From: Favolaschia claudopus
Taxonomy: Eukaryota > Basidiomycota > Agaricomycetes > Agaricales > Mycenaceae
Assembly: GCA_037176885.1 (NCBI GenBank)
Contig: JAWWNJ010000023.1
Coordinates: forward strand, 1,674,001-1,738,000
Direction: 5' to 3'
Length of the DNA: 64,000 nt
This document shows, piece by piece, positions 22,840 to 33,893 of the stretch. How positions within the stretch are numbered: the stretch's first letter is position 1; the number at the start of each line of letters is the position of its first letter. The position numbers and the translations under genes are program-made. The notes under the pieces are model-generated. The model worked only from the letters and a program-made list of their open reading frames with translations, had not been told where the DNA came from and searched no databases.

Positions 22840-23378
22840 CTAGCGCGACGGAGCCAAGGAACACATTCGGAAACCGGCAGCGAGCTCAGCCTTCCATTCT
22901 AGACGTCGAACGGCCTCTGCGTAATCGACCCATTCTCTCCTTCGCTCGTTGCTCTCGAGCCAGTCCTGGTCGAGACTGACGACGTCGAGCTCGTAAAAGT
23001 GATATGTCGTGGACGGGGATTGCTGGGTGGTGACGTAACGGGTAATTGTGCCACGCACGCCCGCTGTTTGAGGCAGAGGAGAAGAAACGCGGAGAGGATG
23101 GATCAGGAGGAGAGAAGCGGTAGAGGGACAAAGGTAGGACCTTCTTCCAAGGCTTCGCGCGAAGCAGCAGCCTCTAACCGCACGTCGGACGCCTCCCAGC
23201 CGCCTTTGGGCACTGTATGGAGGAGATGAGACGCGAATGGACGCGACAAGAAGGCCTACTCACAAACCCAGTTGTCGGGGCGTTTACGACTTGTGATCAG
23301 GAGGACCTTTCCTGCTGCCCTTGCGATGGGGATTGCGCAGCAAACAATTCGGGGACTGGATCTGCCTTTTGTTCCCAT
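22840..23378 (-). CDS. Nudix hydrolase, diphosphoinositol-polyphosphate phosphohydrolase type
   Basis: Predicted to cleave the beta-phosphate of inositol pyrophosphates and/or diadenosine polyphosphates, as in yeast Ddp1 and fission-yeast Aps1. Three exons close in phase (23378-23264, 23212-23141, 23063-22840) to give 136 residues. The start MGTKGRSSPRIVCCAIPIA leads into KVLLITSRKRPDNWVLPKGG. The Nudix box WEASDVRLEAAASREALEEA has the R-E-x-x-E-E core, and G-V-R-G follows. Downstream TYHFYELDV and WLESNERRREWVDYAEA fit the inositol-pyrophosphate subgroup rather than MutT or ADP-ribose pyrophosphatases. Length is short for the family but the domain is complete. It shares strand with the ZIP gene, whose stop lies about 430 bp upstream. 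Confidence 0.9.
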
Positions 23379-23805
23379 TTTTTGTGGGTAAAAAGACACG
23401 GAGGGTAGGGGTGTATTCAGGAAGCCTGCATGGGCTATGTGGACTTGTGACGGCGCAATTGACGCCCGTAAGATCCAGAGTTATGGGGTGCAGTGGCGCA
23501 GGGACTCCGAAGGGAGATGGCGGAGACTGGTAAAAAGGCCAAGGGTATAAATACCAGAAAGAATGGGCCGGGACAACTTACACGGGCAGCGGCCAGGCAG
23601 CAGCCGTGGTGGTTGGCGTCCAAGTCTCAGCAACCACTTTTTTCTCCTGTTCCATGAACGTGCGTGTCACTCGTGTCACACATTTGCGTGACATTCAATA
23701 AGTTACGCCGTTTATAACCGATTATTACTCTACTTTATTCTACTCTACTCGTTCCACCTACACGCTTGTCGGTAATCTGTCTCAACAAAGAAGAGCTCGG
23801 GACAC
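23379..23805. other. intergenic region upstream of the Nudix gene
   Basis: About 430 bp holding the promoter side of the Nudix gene. A pyrimidine-rich run of CTACT/TTACT-like units lies at 23725-23755, and GTGTCAC/GTGACA-like words recur near 23665-23695. No gene is seen. Confidence 0.3.
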
Positions 23806-25683
23806 TCACGCGACCAGGAACATGCACCCTACACCTACCCCCATTGCAACAAACTGTGCCAAGCATCAGTTCCAGATTCAGCAATAGTACTAAGCAAGAT
23901 CTCACCTCTCTCAGAGCTTGCGCACCACTCTTGCTTTCAGCGAGTAATCTGAAGACCACATCAGTACCCGCAGCACAATCCCCCTCTCTCACTCACGTAG
24001 GCAGCACCGCAACAGCTCCGATGTATAAGAATCCCCCAGCGACAAACGGAATCACCTAGTATCCAAATCAGGCCAACCAAGCAAAACACTCTCACAGGCA
24101 ATCCCACCCACCAAATCAGATAGCTGCACCGTGGTTCCAAGAATACCATTCGCATCCTGTCGCACCCCTGCAGCAAGGTCAACGGACTCTCGGCCCGCAC
24201 CCTCGCTGGCGGTAGCTGTATGCACCGCTATCCCAATGAACGTCCTACGAACCATCATCACCTCGCCTCGCAGATCAGAATCGATGTGCTCACCCGACCT
24301 GCAGGTCGCCAACAACCACGATAAGGGCCATGCGTCAGCAAGCAAGCATACTTCGAACGTGCAAGAGAGAAATAAAAGAAAAACTTCCACTCGGGAAAAC
24401 GAGACCAAGGAGACTAGAACACCTACAAAGGCCCCGACGGCGGTCAGAAATTGCGACTGCATCGCCTGCTTCTTTGTGAACCCGCTCCGAATAAGGATCG
24501 AGTAATCGGCAATTTCATGTGGGATCTCGTGCGCGAAACAAGCGAGGGTCGTTGTTGCTCCGATTAAAGGCGACGCGTAGAAGGACGCAGCCATTCTGGC
24601 CGACACCCACAGTCAATCCACAAACGTTTCCACCCAGAACAGAAAACGACCCACGCAAGGCCGTCCGTGCTAGGAATCACCAAAAGCATCAGGGACAAGA
24701 ACACACACGGAAAGGCTAAACCGACATGTTGTGAACAAAGTCTCCAAACAGATTTAGGTACGCCGACATCTTTGATGGGCCAGTGGCGGATTTCGTGTTC
24801 TCTTTCTCGGATTTCTTCTCAGATTTGCGCTCCCGTAAACCGTCCTGCGAGGGTTTGGTGACCTCCGCACCAGACGCTTCTCCAGTCGTCGCCTCGTTGG
24901 AATGCGAATGAGAGTGCGAGTGTCCACCGCCTTCCTCGTCGCCTCCGAGCACCCTCAACGTCTTCTCCATCATGAAAAACGCCGCAAACCCGACGAAGAT
25001 CCCCAGGCTGAGCACAAAATGGTATGCCAATATTTCGAATCAAACTTTCCGGCACGCACCCGATGAGAATATTCCGCTTCTCCTCCACCACTACCAGGTG
25101 GACGCCAGACTCGGCTTGGTGCTCGCCCATGAAGGAGTGGGGGACGAGATGGAGGAAGACATCAGAGAGCAACCCGCCCGTCGCGAAGGCGGTCATGGTG
25201 TTGAGCGTATTAGCATTGATTTTTGCTGGGATGAAAGCGAGTATGAAGTTGGGGACGCTAGCAATCAAAAGAAGGGTGGCACGCGACACGAAAGAGTATA
25301 TTTAGCAATGCGAACAAACAGACCAACAGCACTTACGAGGAGATGTAGAATGTACCCAGGATAGAGTTCCACGCGGGACCGAAGGGGAAGAGCCAGGCGA
25401 AGACTTTGCGCATAAAAGGCGATTGCTCCGCTTCCAACGTGGATTTCAGCAGGCCGAGACGCCAGACGGGGAGACATTCTTGGATTTCTGATTCCTGTAG
25501 AGCAGAGACAGTACGTTTGTGAGAAGCAGATGGGTGCGTTTGACGTGGGCGGCGTACGAAAATGGGTGCGTCAGGACCAGGCATGAATCCTCCTCCGGTT
25601 GTACCGTCCGGCTTTGTTTCTAAGGCATAAGTTATAGTAGCGAGAGTTGCCAGGAGAGCCAAGAAGAGTGGGAGACGCGACAT
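23806..25683 (-). CDS. ZIP zinc transporter, KE4/SLC39A7-YKE4 type
   Basis: Moves zinc out of the secretory pathway (ER/Golgi) into the cytosol in the LIV-1/KE4 group. The start MSRLPLFLALLATLATITYA is a signal peptide. Next are a membrane segment (TLLLIASVPNFILAFIPA) and LLSDVFLHLVPHSF with the metal-site His/Asp residues of TM4. A cytosolic His-rich loop (GGGHSHSHSHSN) and a Lys/Glu-rich linker follow. After an intron, TDGLAMAASFYASPLIGATT leads to HEIPHEIADYSILIRSGF, the HExPHE motif of TM5. The C-terminal segments are GAFVGTFIGIAVHTA, VIPFVAGGFLYIGAVAVLPT and FVAMGVGVGCMFLVA before the stop. About seven exons. The usual Gly in HEIPHEIGD is Ala here. Confidence 0.9.
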
Positions 25684-26075
25684 GGAGGAAGGAGAGACTA
25701 GAAACGGTGAAAGTGAATGAATGAGGTGGAAGGCGAGCTGATCGCAAATGATAAGATAGTCAGTTTATCTTTCGGCCGAGATGGCGTCGTCGCCCGACAG
25801 GTCCGACTCTTCATTGAACAGTCATGACAAGGCCCCCTCCACCGTCGCAGACACACGTACGAATACACGGCTCTAGCTGCATAAATCCCAAACTTTGTCT
25901 TACTTTGGGTAACAGGTTTGGGAGGGATAGTAGACAGTCCCATCGATATCTCCCGACAACCTCTCACGAACAACCAAGCAACTCGGGATGACAATTGAAG
26001 CTATACAGAACTACCAGTGGTCACAGAAGGAATACATGAACGAGGTCGCTAAGACAAAGACGAATCACCCTTCTC

Positions 26076-27372
26076 TCATTCTTCAACCAACTGCTTCAAC
26101 CGATGAACAGCGGCAAGCAGGTCCACCATCCCCGCTAGGGTTCCAAAGGGACCCCGGTCGGAGACCGACGGGTTCAAAATCTGCCTTCTTAAGGCGTCTC
26201 TTTCCTCTTGCCACTCTCTCTGTAGTCTTGTAACATTGGCGTCCATTTCCTGCTTTCCCGCCTCAGCGGCCCTGCGAAAACGGGCTTCGACCTCCTTCAC
26301 CAGGTCCTGGTAGTCTTTCTCCACTGCCTCAGCATTCAACTTCTCTCGCCGCGCCTGCTCAGCTATCTTTCTCTCCATGGCTGCTTGCCACTGGGCGTAA
26401 TCTGACACCAATTGCTTGGATTGGTCTTGTAGCTCTGATATCTCTGCCTGATATCTCGAGGTCTCAAACCGCAATTCGGCCTTCCATTGCTCATCTTTCT
26501 CACGAATCGCGTCTAGACATCCCAGTCTGTATCAAGGCCGAATTTCAACTGACAGAACCAAGTCACACACCTTTCATTTCCTGCCCCAGCTTCGTCAATT
26601 CTTCTGCGTGCCGCTTGACCTGCTTGGCTATTTCACGATTCAGCTCCTCTCCCGCTGCAGTCTGCGAAATATCTTTCTTCTCATCGACTAGCTCGCGTTG
26701 GATCTGGAGTGCCTGAGGTCGATTCCCCAATAACGAATGGAGGATTGCATGTGCAGATTCGGTAGTCTGATCGTGGCGCACTAATCTAGCACCTTGATCA
26801 AGAGCGGGCTTGAAGAATCTATCATCGGTCGCCAATTGCTCCTCTCGAGCCTCTCCAATCTTGCGATCAACTTGACCCCACATGCTAGTGACAATGACGA
26901 CGTTCTTCAGGGTGTCTCCCCCGCAAAGCTTCCTGAACATCCTGAAATGTCTCCTTGCTATGCCTCCCATGCGGCCGTCGGAAATGCGGTGCATATAGAT
27001 GATTCCTGCCAGCGTCATGCCATGCTTATACCTGCCCAAAAGTCGGTCTAATACTGACTCGGAACCACCAACGGGACTCAACGCACGATGTTGCCAAGAA
27101 GACTGATATCTCGTTCAAAATATCTGCATCGCTTCTGTTTGTATCGTCGAACCCCGGGGTGTCGATGAGGGTCACCAAACGGCCGTCCAGCCAAAATTGA
27201 GGCGCCACTTTTACCGTGCTGGTGCAAGATTCGAGATCCATCCCGACGAGTAAATTCGCTCCGCTGGCGAGATTGATGAACTGCACAAGATTTATCAAAG
27301 AGATCACATGGCAAACTTGTAGGTGATCTGCCTACCGTGGTTTTGCCGGCTCCCGTAGGACCCATTACAACT
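26076..27372 (-). CDS. AIG1-like G-domain protein with coiled coil (copy 4), 5' end unresolved
   Basis: Fourth paralog in the window. From the phase-1 acceptor at 27373 the frame reads VVMGPTGAGKTT (donor GTAGG). After an intron come FINLASGANLLVGMDLESC and the G3 motif LIDTPGFDDTNRSDADIL. The next part has GIIYMHRISDGRMGG and VVIVTSMWGQV at the G4 site, then QRELVDEKKDISQTAAGEEL. The last exon is coiled coil (YAQWQAAMERKIAEQARR) ending RLKQLVEE, without the amphipathic tail of copies 1 and 3. Possible 5' exons lie between 27680 (ATG, MAAVYVNGFVNNDEQVPVAQ) and 27480 but were not joined. It is closest to copy 3 in the G3 region. Confidence 0.78.
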
Positions 27373-27689
27373 CTGAGAAATCGGGTCAAGCGAATGATCA
27401 ACGCAAGATTCAAGCTACGTTACATGACTGGCGATCGGGCTTGCTCGTCTGATCTGTTGTTCTGACGCCAATATATCAGCTTCGTATGTCTTTGAACGCA
27501 AAACAACCCTACCGGTATGTCATCATGTCGAGTAGGGTTCCTGTGTCTGGGGTAAATAATCTAGTCTCGACTGCAATACGAAGACCAACGTTAATCTGGC
27601 AGGGATGGAAAAATCATTCCCTTGAGCTACTGGAACTTGTTCGTCGTTGTTGACAAAGCCATTGACGTATACGGCGGCCATCTACCGAT

Positions 27690-28610
27690 GTCATTCAATG
27701 AATGGATTGTCAGGAACCAACCCATTTAACTTACCGCTTGTTGAGTGATGAAGGAGGACTCCAGGAGAGCGCAAATCGAAGGCTCGAGACCTGACGTTGA
27801 GCATTGTGGTACCTTTATACTTTACTCGCCTCGTTTCTGATCGTGCTTGCTGGTCTCCGAACTTTCAGCTCTTCCCTTCAGCCTTCCACCACATTTGCCG
27901 GTCCCAACCTACGAGCGAGGTTGCGAATAGTACATTCGAAGGCACCCCACTTCTCAGCGCTGTTGTTCGATCATAGCGTTTGTCGTCTGTAATCCTCGTG
28001 GCTCCCTCGGGGTGGCATTGGAGCTCACGCTCGTGGTCCAGATCAGTCTGAGAGATTTTTTATCTTCCTGTCCGAGTCTCAGTAATTCGTAGTCATTCGT
28101 TCAGCCTGTTTGTGTATAATTCATAGTGCTAACGTATTTGATGTCCTCAAAGCCTTTTCGTTTGCATGAATAGAGAGAGATCCCATCATACATAATAATA
28201 TTCTATAGAGCGTCAACGAAAAGGCTGTGAGGTCTAAATTCCCCCCCCTCGATCGAGTGCCAACTTGAGACTCACGAGTCATTAAGAAAGCTGTCGAGTC
28301 ATTCAAGACGGCAGCACCGAAAGTAGTTCCTGCACCTTATCTGCTCGGCGAAGATGGACGAGGCAGGCCGTGGGTTGACTACACCACATCGAAATTGAAC
28401 CAATGGCAAACAGGGACAAACATGTGTTCAATTTCTGAGATGATGAGAAGGTTGAGGCATTTCGTCCAGCTGGTACGCAACGAATCTAGGTTTTAGTACT
28501 TGAATAATTTTATAAGCAAAGACTTCAATCATAACATTTAAATTTCAAAGGACGAGAGCGTAAGGGAGTCGGACCACTGGTTCCTTGCGACTCACGCGAG
28601 TAGCTGAATA
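27690..28610. other. intergenic region, no gene seen
   Basis: AT-richer sequence with short frames only. The segment 28385-28430 (GGCAAACAGGGACAAACATG) recurs imperfectly at 29050-29090, which fits an old local duplication that also left the reductase relic. Confidence 0.3.
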
Positions 28611-28619
28611 GATACCTGG

Positions 28620-28870
28620 TGTCAATTATAGGAGTCGAGACGCCTTAAGGAGAAGGGAAACGCGTTCACGGGCTATGAATACGGACATTCTTTTCTTAGC
28701 GCCAAATGAACCATGCTGATGCCGCGTTTCTTTGCAAAAGATTCCTCGACTCTTTTTACGACTGTTTTTGCTGTGGGTGCCCTCTGACTGATGTACAAGC
28801 TCAGAGGTCAAGAAATTCTCGCGCGTATTCAGTGACGAGTGCGGTAGGCGCTGCGTAGCGTGATTCACTG
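28620..28870 (-). pseudogene. aldo/keto reductase relic
   Basis: At 28700-28830 the DNA matches, with many substitutions, the part of the intact reductase gene at 29470-29580 that encodes NKTVINRVEEIAKKRGISMA. The shared plus-strand words include CCATGCTGATSCCRCG and TCCTCGAC. The relic lacks flanking exons and the frame does not continue into the rest of the fold. It reads as the remains of a tandem copy of the neighbouring gene. Confidence 0.55.
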
Positions 28871-29197
28871 GTTAGATTTCGAGCGTCTGAATGCGTGCCA
28901 ATCACTTCGTATTGACTTACTACTCGAACGGTGACGAGGAAACGCTGATTAACAGGGCCAACATATTCTACCCTGTCTCCTAATTAAATATAAGCATAAT
29001 TCTCGGCGGGCGGTACTTATTCATGGCCACAGCTAAAAGAATGAACTATCGGCAAACAGATGTAAACATGTGTTCAACTTGAACGTTGTGTGCTTTGAAC
29101 GGATACGGAAGCAAGAAAACGATGGCATTAGCCTATTGTTCGTAACTCGTAGTTCGACAATCTACTGATGAACTCATTGCGCGCTACACTCATATTT

Positions 29198-30935
29198 TCA
29201 GTGGTGCCCAAGAACAGCCATAGGCTGGTACGGCTCCTCAAGCGACTTGATCTCCTCCTCCGTCAGCTTGACTTTGGTTGCGGCTGAAAAATAGCATCAG
29301 TTTTATGTCCAGTAAAATTAAACAAAGAGCATACCGATGGCGTCCTCGATGTTCGCAAGCGAGGTACTGCCAATGATAGGCGCGGAGACACCTTGAAGAG
29401 GAGTCACATGGTAACCATCCAGATTACAATTCAGAGAAAGCACCCAAACCTTCTTTGCTCAACGCCCAAGCGATGGAAACCTGAGCCATGCTGATCCCAC
29501 GCTTCTTCGCGATCTCCTCGACGCGGTTGATGACCGTTTTGTTGCCCTCGGTTTGGAGGTATACGCTAGGAAGCATTCTGCGGGATAGCGAAGTTAACAA
29601 ATTTTCAATGAGGATAATTAAATTATATTAACCCGTCTGATCCCGAGCGTTTAGTCTCGTTCATCTTCTCCAGGGGGCGGGTGAGTGCGCCTCGGGCGAG
29701 GGGAGACCATGGGATCGCGCCGACGCCGAAGTGCTGGGAAATACATTGATATTCAGCGCGAAGGACAGCGATATGTCAGACGAGGCATAAGAGAGATTAC
29801 CTTCAAAGTGGGGAACATCTCCCGCTCCTCTTCCCGATATACCAGATTGTAGTGGTTCTGCATCGAGATGAATGGAGTCAGATTGTGAGAGATAGCATAG
29901 TCTGTATGTATTTTGAGTGACCGTCGCTTGAAGATCATGAGAATGCTCGACGCGTACTTTGCATCGCGCTGACTGAAATTCAACCGTCAGTTTGGGATCC
30001 GGAGATGAGGAGCAAACACTTGCACTGCCAGGCGTAACAACTGCTCATCCCGACGTAGCGGACCCAGCCGAGCTTGACTACATCGTGGAGTGCTTGCATC
30101 TTGGTTCCAATGAATTTAGTTACGGTGAGTTGTGCAGGCAGCACAAATGCTACATACTGTTTCCTCGATCGGGGTGTCGGGATCAAAGCGATGGCCTATA
30201 ACACCAGATCAGCAGAATGAATAAATTGGTCAAAAGAGGAATACATTGCAAGAGGTCGATATAGTCCAACCGGAGGCGTTTCAAGCTATGTTGAACCGAG
30301 TCGAAGATGTGCTTTGGGCAACAATGTCAGATTCAAGAGGAATAGTCGCGATGCTAGCAAGCCTGACCTTGCGACTCAGACCAGACTGATTGACGTAGCC
30401 AGTAGCTTCGGCTTCGGGACCAGGATACAGCAGTTTGGTGGGATCGCGAGAGACGGGGAAATAAACTTTGGTCATGACGACGATTTCATCGCGGGGGAGG
30501 TTGTGCTGCTTGATTGCGCGCCCGAGAATCTCTTCGGATATGCCGCTAGAGTAAACCTAGATCACATCGCGTCAGTGAATACATACTCGATGCAAGAGCA
30601 AGATTGAAAAAACCAACGTTGGCGGTATCGAAGGCGTTTATTCCGGCGTCGTACCTGCAGCAGCCTGATGAGGCTGGGAGATAGTGATTGAAGGCGAAAA
30701 CATACGCAGCCTTGATGTGTTTCGATGCTTCCTCCTCCTCCAGGACCCAGTTGCCCAACCATTTCGGGTTGCCATACGACATGCACCCAAGCACAATCTT
30801 CGAAATTTTGAGGCCCGACTGGCCCAACCGCACTGAGGTTCATAGAAATGTAAGCATCGCACATATTTGATTCGCCAAAAAAAAATTGAACTGACCGTAT
30901 TCCATCTGTTTATTTGCAGGAGATCTAGAAGACAT
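29198..30935 (-). CDS. aldo/keto reductase, aryl-alcohol dehydrogenase-like (AKR9 type)
   Basis: NADPH-dependent reductase of aldehydes or ketones; substrate unknown. Exon 1 (30935-30896, MSSRSPANKQMEY) joins at phase 1 to VRLGQSGLKISKIVLGCMSY (from 30832). GINAFDTAN and VYSSGISEEILG give the catalytic Asp and Tyr. IVVMTKVYF gives the Lys, and LLQCHRFDPDTPIEET the His. Later pieces are ALHDVVKLGWVRYVGMSSC, SMQNHYNLVYREEEREM, VGAIPWSPLARGALTRP and APIIGSTSLANIEDAI (NADP phosphate site). The end is KLTEEEIKSLEEPYQPMAVL. About nine exons with 50-bp introns. All four catalytic residues are present. A decayed copy lies just downstream. Confidence 0.88.
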
Positions 30936-31569
30936 TGTCAGCGAAACAGAGATTTTTTGACTACTTTGCCGTTTATTTGAGCTGCCTTTAATACGCCAGC
31001 AAGCCTACCTGCCGACGACTTACGAGTCCCGCGGCAGCATCGACAAGAGCTTACTCAGGCGAAATTCCTTCGGCTCCGGATTGAGGGGAGTCAAGAGTTG
31101 AAGAATTGCCATTTTTGGACCCAGTTTTTCGCAGACGAAAGAGGTTTTGTAGGTGGGATCGGGCGGCATCCGAATTATCAGTTCACCGGATGGTGAACAA
31201 TGCCGCCCGTTACACGCCCGTGGTGGAATCGGACAGCTCCTGGATGACTACACAAGAACTTCCAGCAGCAGGCTGAGCAAACTGAGCAGAGATCACAACT
31301 TTGAGTGCTCCGAAAATTCTAATTTTCAAGAGGACTTGGAGTTACGCGCGTTCACGTCGAACATCGGAGCCTCAGCGTTGGGTCGACGGAGATATCCCGC
31401 AAACGGCTCTGAAGTTCATGAAGGTTCACCTCAAGAGTGTGAGGCTGATGACAAGCAAGCACACACAAGCTAGCTTTGCTCTAACTCTTTCAGTCGGAAT
31501 TCTGACTTGTGGACTGTCTTCTGATTCTGATTATCCAAATCGCCAGATCACACCCACAAACCCATCGAA
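30936..31569. other. divergent promoter region between the reductase and eIF3j genes
   Basis: About 630 bp between two genes that point away from each other. Frames at 31153-31609 lack a conserved motif. No clear operator was recognised. Confidence 0.3.
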
Positions 31570-32599
31570 ATGTCTGACTGGGGTGCGTCTCCGATATAAA
31601 CCGAAATGAGAAAAATATCTCAGCCGAACTCTGCTTCTCCGGCGCACTTCAGAGGACCGTGACTCGGGATCCGAGAGCGAAACGCCCGCCAAAACTACCG
31701 CCCCGCCAACCAAAGCCTCAGTTCCACCTAAAAAAGCAGGGAAAGGCAAATGGGAAGGCGAGGATGAGGAAGACGATGGTCCCGCCGTGCGTCCCGCCAA
31801 ATCAATTCGCCGGCCTGGGCTAATCGACAGAATTAAAAGAGCGACTGGGAAGCATCTTCTGATGAAGAGGAAAAGCCCGCGCTCACACATGTTGAGCCGC
31901 CGAAGAAGAAGGGCACGTTGAAAGCGAAGCTGGCGCAGAAAGAGGCTGAGAAGGCTGCGCGGAGGGCGGCGGGCGAGGATGATGATGATGCGTATGATTC
32001 GGACGATGTGCTCGATCCTCGGGAAAAGGCTCGGAGGGATAAGGAACGGGAGTTGAATGCGGATCTGAATAACGCAGCGGATTTGTTGGGAGCCGCAGCT
32101 CTGGGAGGTACGTCGTGCTTTCCGCGTGCATATAAACACATTTTCTGAGCATTGTATCGCAGGCACATCATCCACAGATCTCGACTCTCTAATCTCCTTC
32201 CAACCGCGCACAAAAGAGGACTTTGTCAAACTCTCAAATCAGATAATAGAAGTCGTCATCAAGCGACACGAAAACAAACCCTTATACGCTACTTTCGTTG
32301 AGCATCTTGCGCGGGAGCTGGCGATGCCTCTCAAGGACGTCGAAGTGCGCAAAGTCGCTAGCGGGCTGACGACACTTGCGAATGAGAAGCAAAAGGAGCA
32401 GCGGGATAAGGCTAGTGGTAAGAAGAAGCCAAAGGCTCTTGGGAAACCCATCGCTGGGGCTGCCAAATCGTCGAGCAAGTACGTGACAATCCCAACCCTC
32501 CTTTTTTGCTGCAGCACCCCAAATTCATATCCTTTCAGGGTCGATACAAGTCTTTACGACGAGGCTTTGGATGATTTCGGCAACGATGATTTCATGTAG
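31570..32599 (+). CDS. HCR1: translation initiation factor eIF3 subunit J
   Basis: Loosely bound eIF3 subunit that helps place the 40S ribosome and acts in termination and recycling (yeast Hcr1). The start MSDWG is followed by a phase-1 intron into EDRDSGSESETPAKTTAPP. The acidic SDWEASSDEEEKP block repeats the Trp-acidic motif that binds eIF3b. A basic helix (LKAKLAQKEAEKAARRA) and DPREKARRDKERELNADLNN follow. FVKLSNQIIEVVIKRHENKP and YATFVEHLARELAMPLKDVE form the conserved helical dimer domain. The end is SLYDEALDDFGNDDFM. Five exons; the joins at 31785/31844, 32107/32162 and 32479/32540 keep phase. It is convergent with the Hsp20 gene. Confidence 0.92.
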
Positions 32600-32895
32600 A
32601 CCATGCTGTTACTGTACGTGCTATTTATTGCCGCCGCTTTCCTTCGTTCTCCGACCACGCACCTTGTTGTATGTATGTACAATTCGGAAGCCATCGCTGG
32701 TATCTAGAGGTGTACTTGATTTCGAATAATACCAAAACTGCCCAAAAGATCGTGAAGAACGAAGTTACAGCCATGTAAGGAAGCCTTATTCAAGATTCTT
32801 TCACGCTGCTGGTCTGAGAGAGACGAAAGAAATGTGTTCTTGAATATAGCTACAAAGAGATACTAGTGATACATCCACATCATCCGTCTGGGCAT

Positions 32896-33476
32896 TCAAG
32901 CCACAGTAATTTTCTTCGGTGACTCCTCACGCGTCGAGCGCGGGAAGGTAACAGTCAATACACCATTTTCCATCGCCGCTTTGACTTCACTTTCCTGTAA
33001 GGTTATATCAGATTCTGTTGTTTCTGCTCCTTGGAAAAAAAAAACCCACCTTGACGCCCGGAGGCAACTGAATCGTACGCGAGATTCTCCCGAACCTGCG
33101 CTCGCGGATGGCATATCCGTCTTGTTCCTTCTCTTCAGAGATTTTGCTCTCTGCGGAGATGTTCAGACGGCCGTTGTGCACGTCGATCTGCACGTCCTCC
33201 TTCTTTATGCCCGGGAGCTCGAAGGTGGTGGTTACGGTGTTGTTGGCAGTGTCTTCGTGCAAGTCCATTCTGTAATCGAGGGTTAGCAACGAGGTTGTAT
33301 GGATGATATGGAAGATGTATTGCTTACCTGGGTCGAATGGTGCGCTGGACTTCGTCGGTGCCGTTGCCGCTGCGCTGGCTGGCGTTGGAGGCGGTGCGGA
33401 GAGAGGCCATGCGGCCGAAAGCGTCGTCAAAGAGACGCTCGAAGTGCGAGGAGGGGTCGTAGTAGAAAACAGACAT
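32896..33476 (-). CDS. small heat-shock protein, Hsp20/alpha-crystallin family
   Basis: ATP-independent chaperone that holds unfolding proteins. Three exons: start ATG 33476 (MSVFYYDPSSHFERLFDDAF), intron about 33271-33327, second exon to 33050, intron about 33000-33049, last exon to the stop at 32896. The alpha-crystallin domain reads MDLHEDTANNTVTTTFELPG (beta2-3), VQIDVHNGRLNISAES and RFGRISRTIQLPPGV. MENGVLTVTFPR with the conserved GVLTVTxP strand follows, and ITVA ends the protein. The length of about 158 residues fits fungal cytosolic Hsp20. A heat-shock element and a TATA box lie upstream. Confidence 0.93.
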
Positions 33477-33570
33477 TGTTTTTCGAAAGTGTGTTTAGAG
33501 TGTGTTTAGAGAGTTGTGCGAGTGAAGTAGTTGTGAGTTCGATGAGGAGGGGGAGCGCGAGCACGACTGC

Positions 33571-33580
33571 TTATATACAT
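33571..33580 (-). promoter_or_regulatory. TATA box of hsp20
   Basis: On the minus strand the sequence reads GTATATAAGC, about 95 bp upstream of the start codon and between the start and the heat-shock element, as expected for a strongly inducible gene. Confidence 0.65.
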
Positions 33581-33658
33581 TTCAAGAAGAGACCCCGGTG
33601 CTGCTGGAAGACTCTAGAGACTTGTGAGGGAGTCAGAGGGTCCGACATGAAGGATAGA

Positions 33659-33671
33659 GAATGTTCTGGAA
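33659..33671. promoter_or_regulatory. heat-shock element upstream of hsp20
   Basis: Three perfect alternating 5-bp units GAAtgTTCtgGAA, the binding site for trimeric heat-shock factor, about 185 bp upstream of the hsp20 start. A further imperfect unit (CTGGAAGACTC) lies near 33604. Confidence 0.8.
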
Positions 33672-33893
33672 AGGTCGCGAAGGTGAGGGCGCCTAGCCTG
33701 GAAACTCCGTCGCATACGATAGATGTACTTGAACGCGGCAGTCTCTACAAAGCTTTTGCGTTTGAGATGGCCTTGCTTGTCGGGTGATATTCGAACTTGG
33801 GGGTGAAGGCCAGTGCTTCGCATGGCAGTACGAATCCCGACGGGACCTTAGATCCGAGTACTGATTACATCAATTCATCAAATTTTTCTTGTC

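Noticed and set aside
31531..32229. 232-residue minus-strand frame opposite the eIF3j gene
   Set aside because: Antisense shadow of a well-supported spliced gene; Ser/Arg-rich low-complexity translation.
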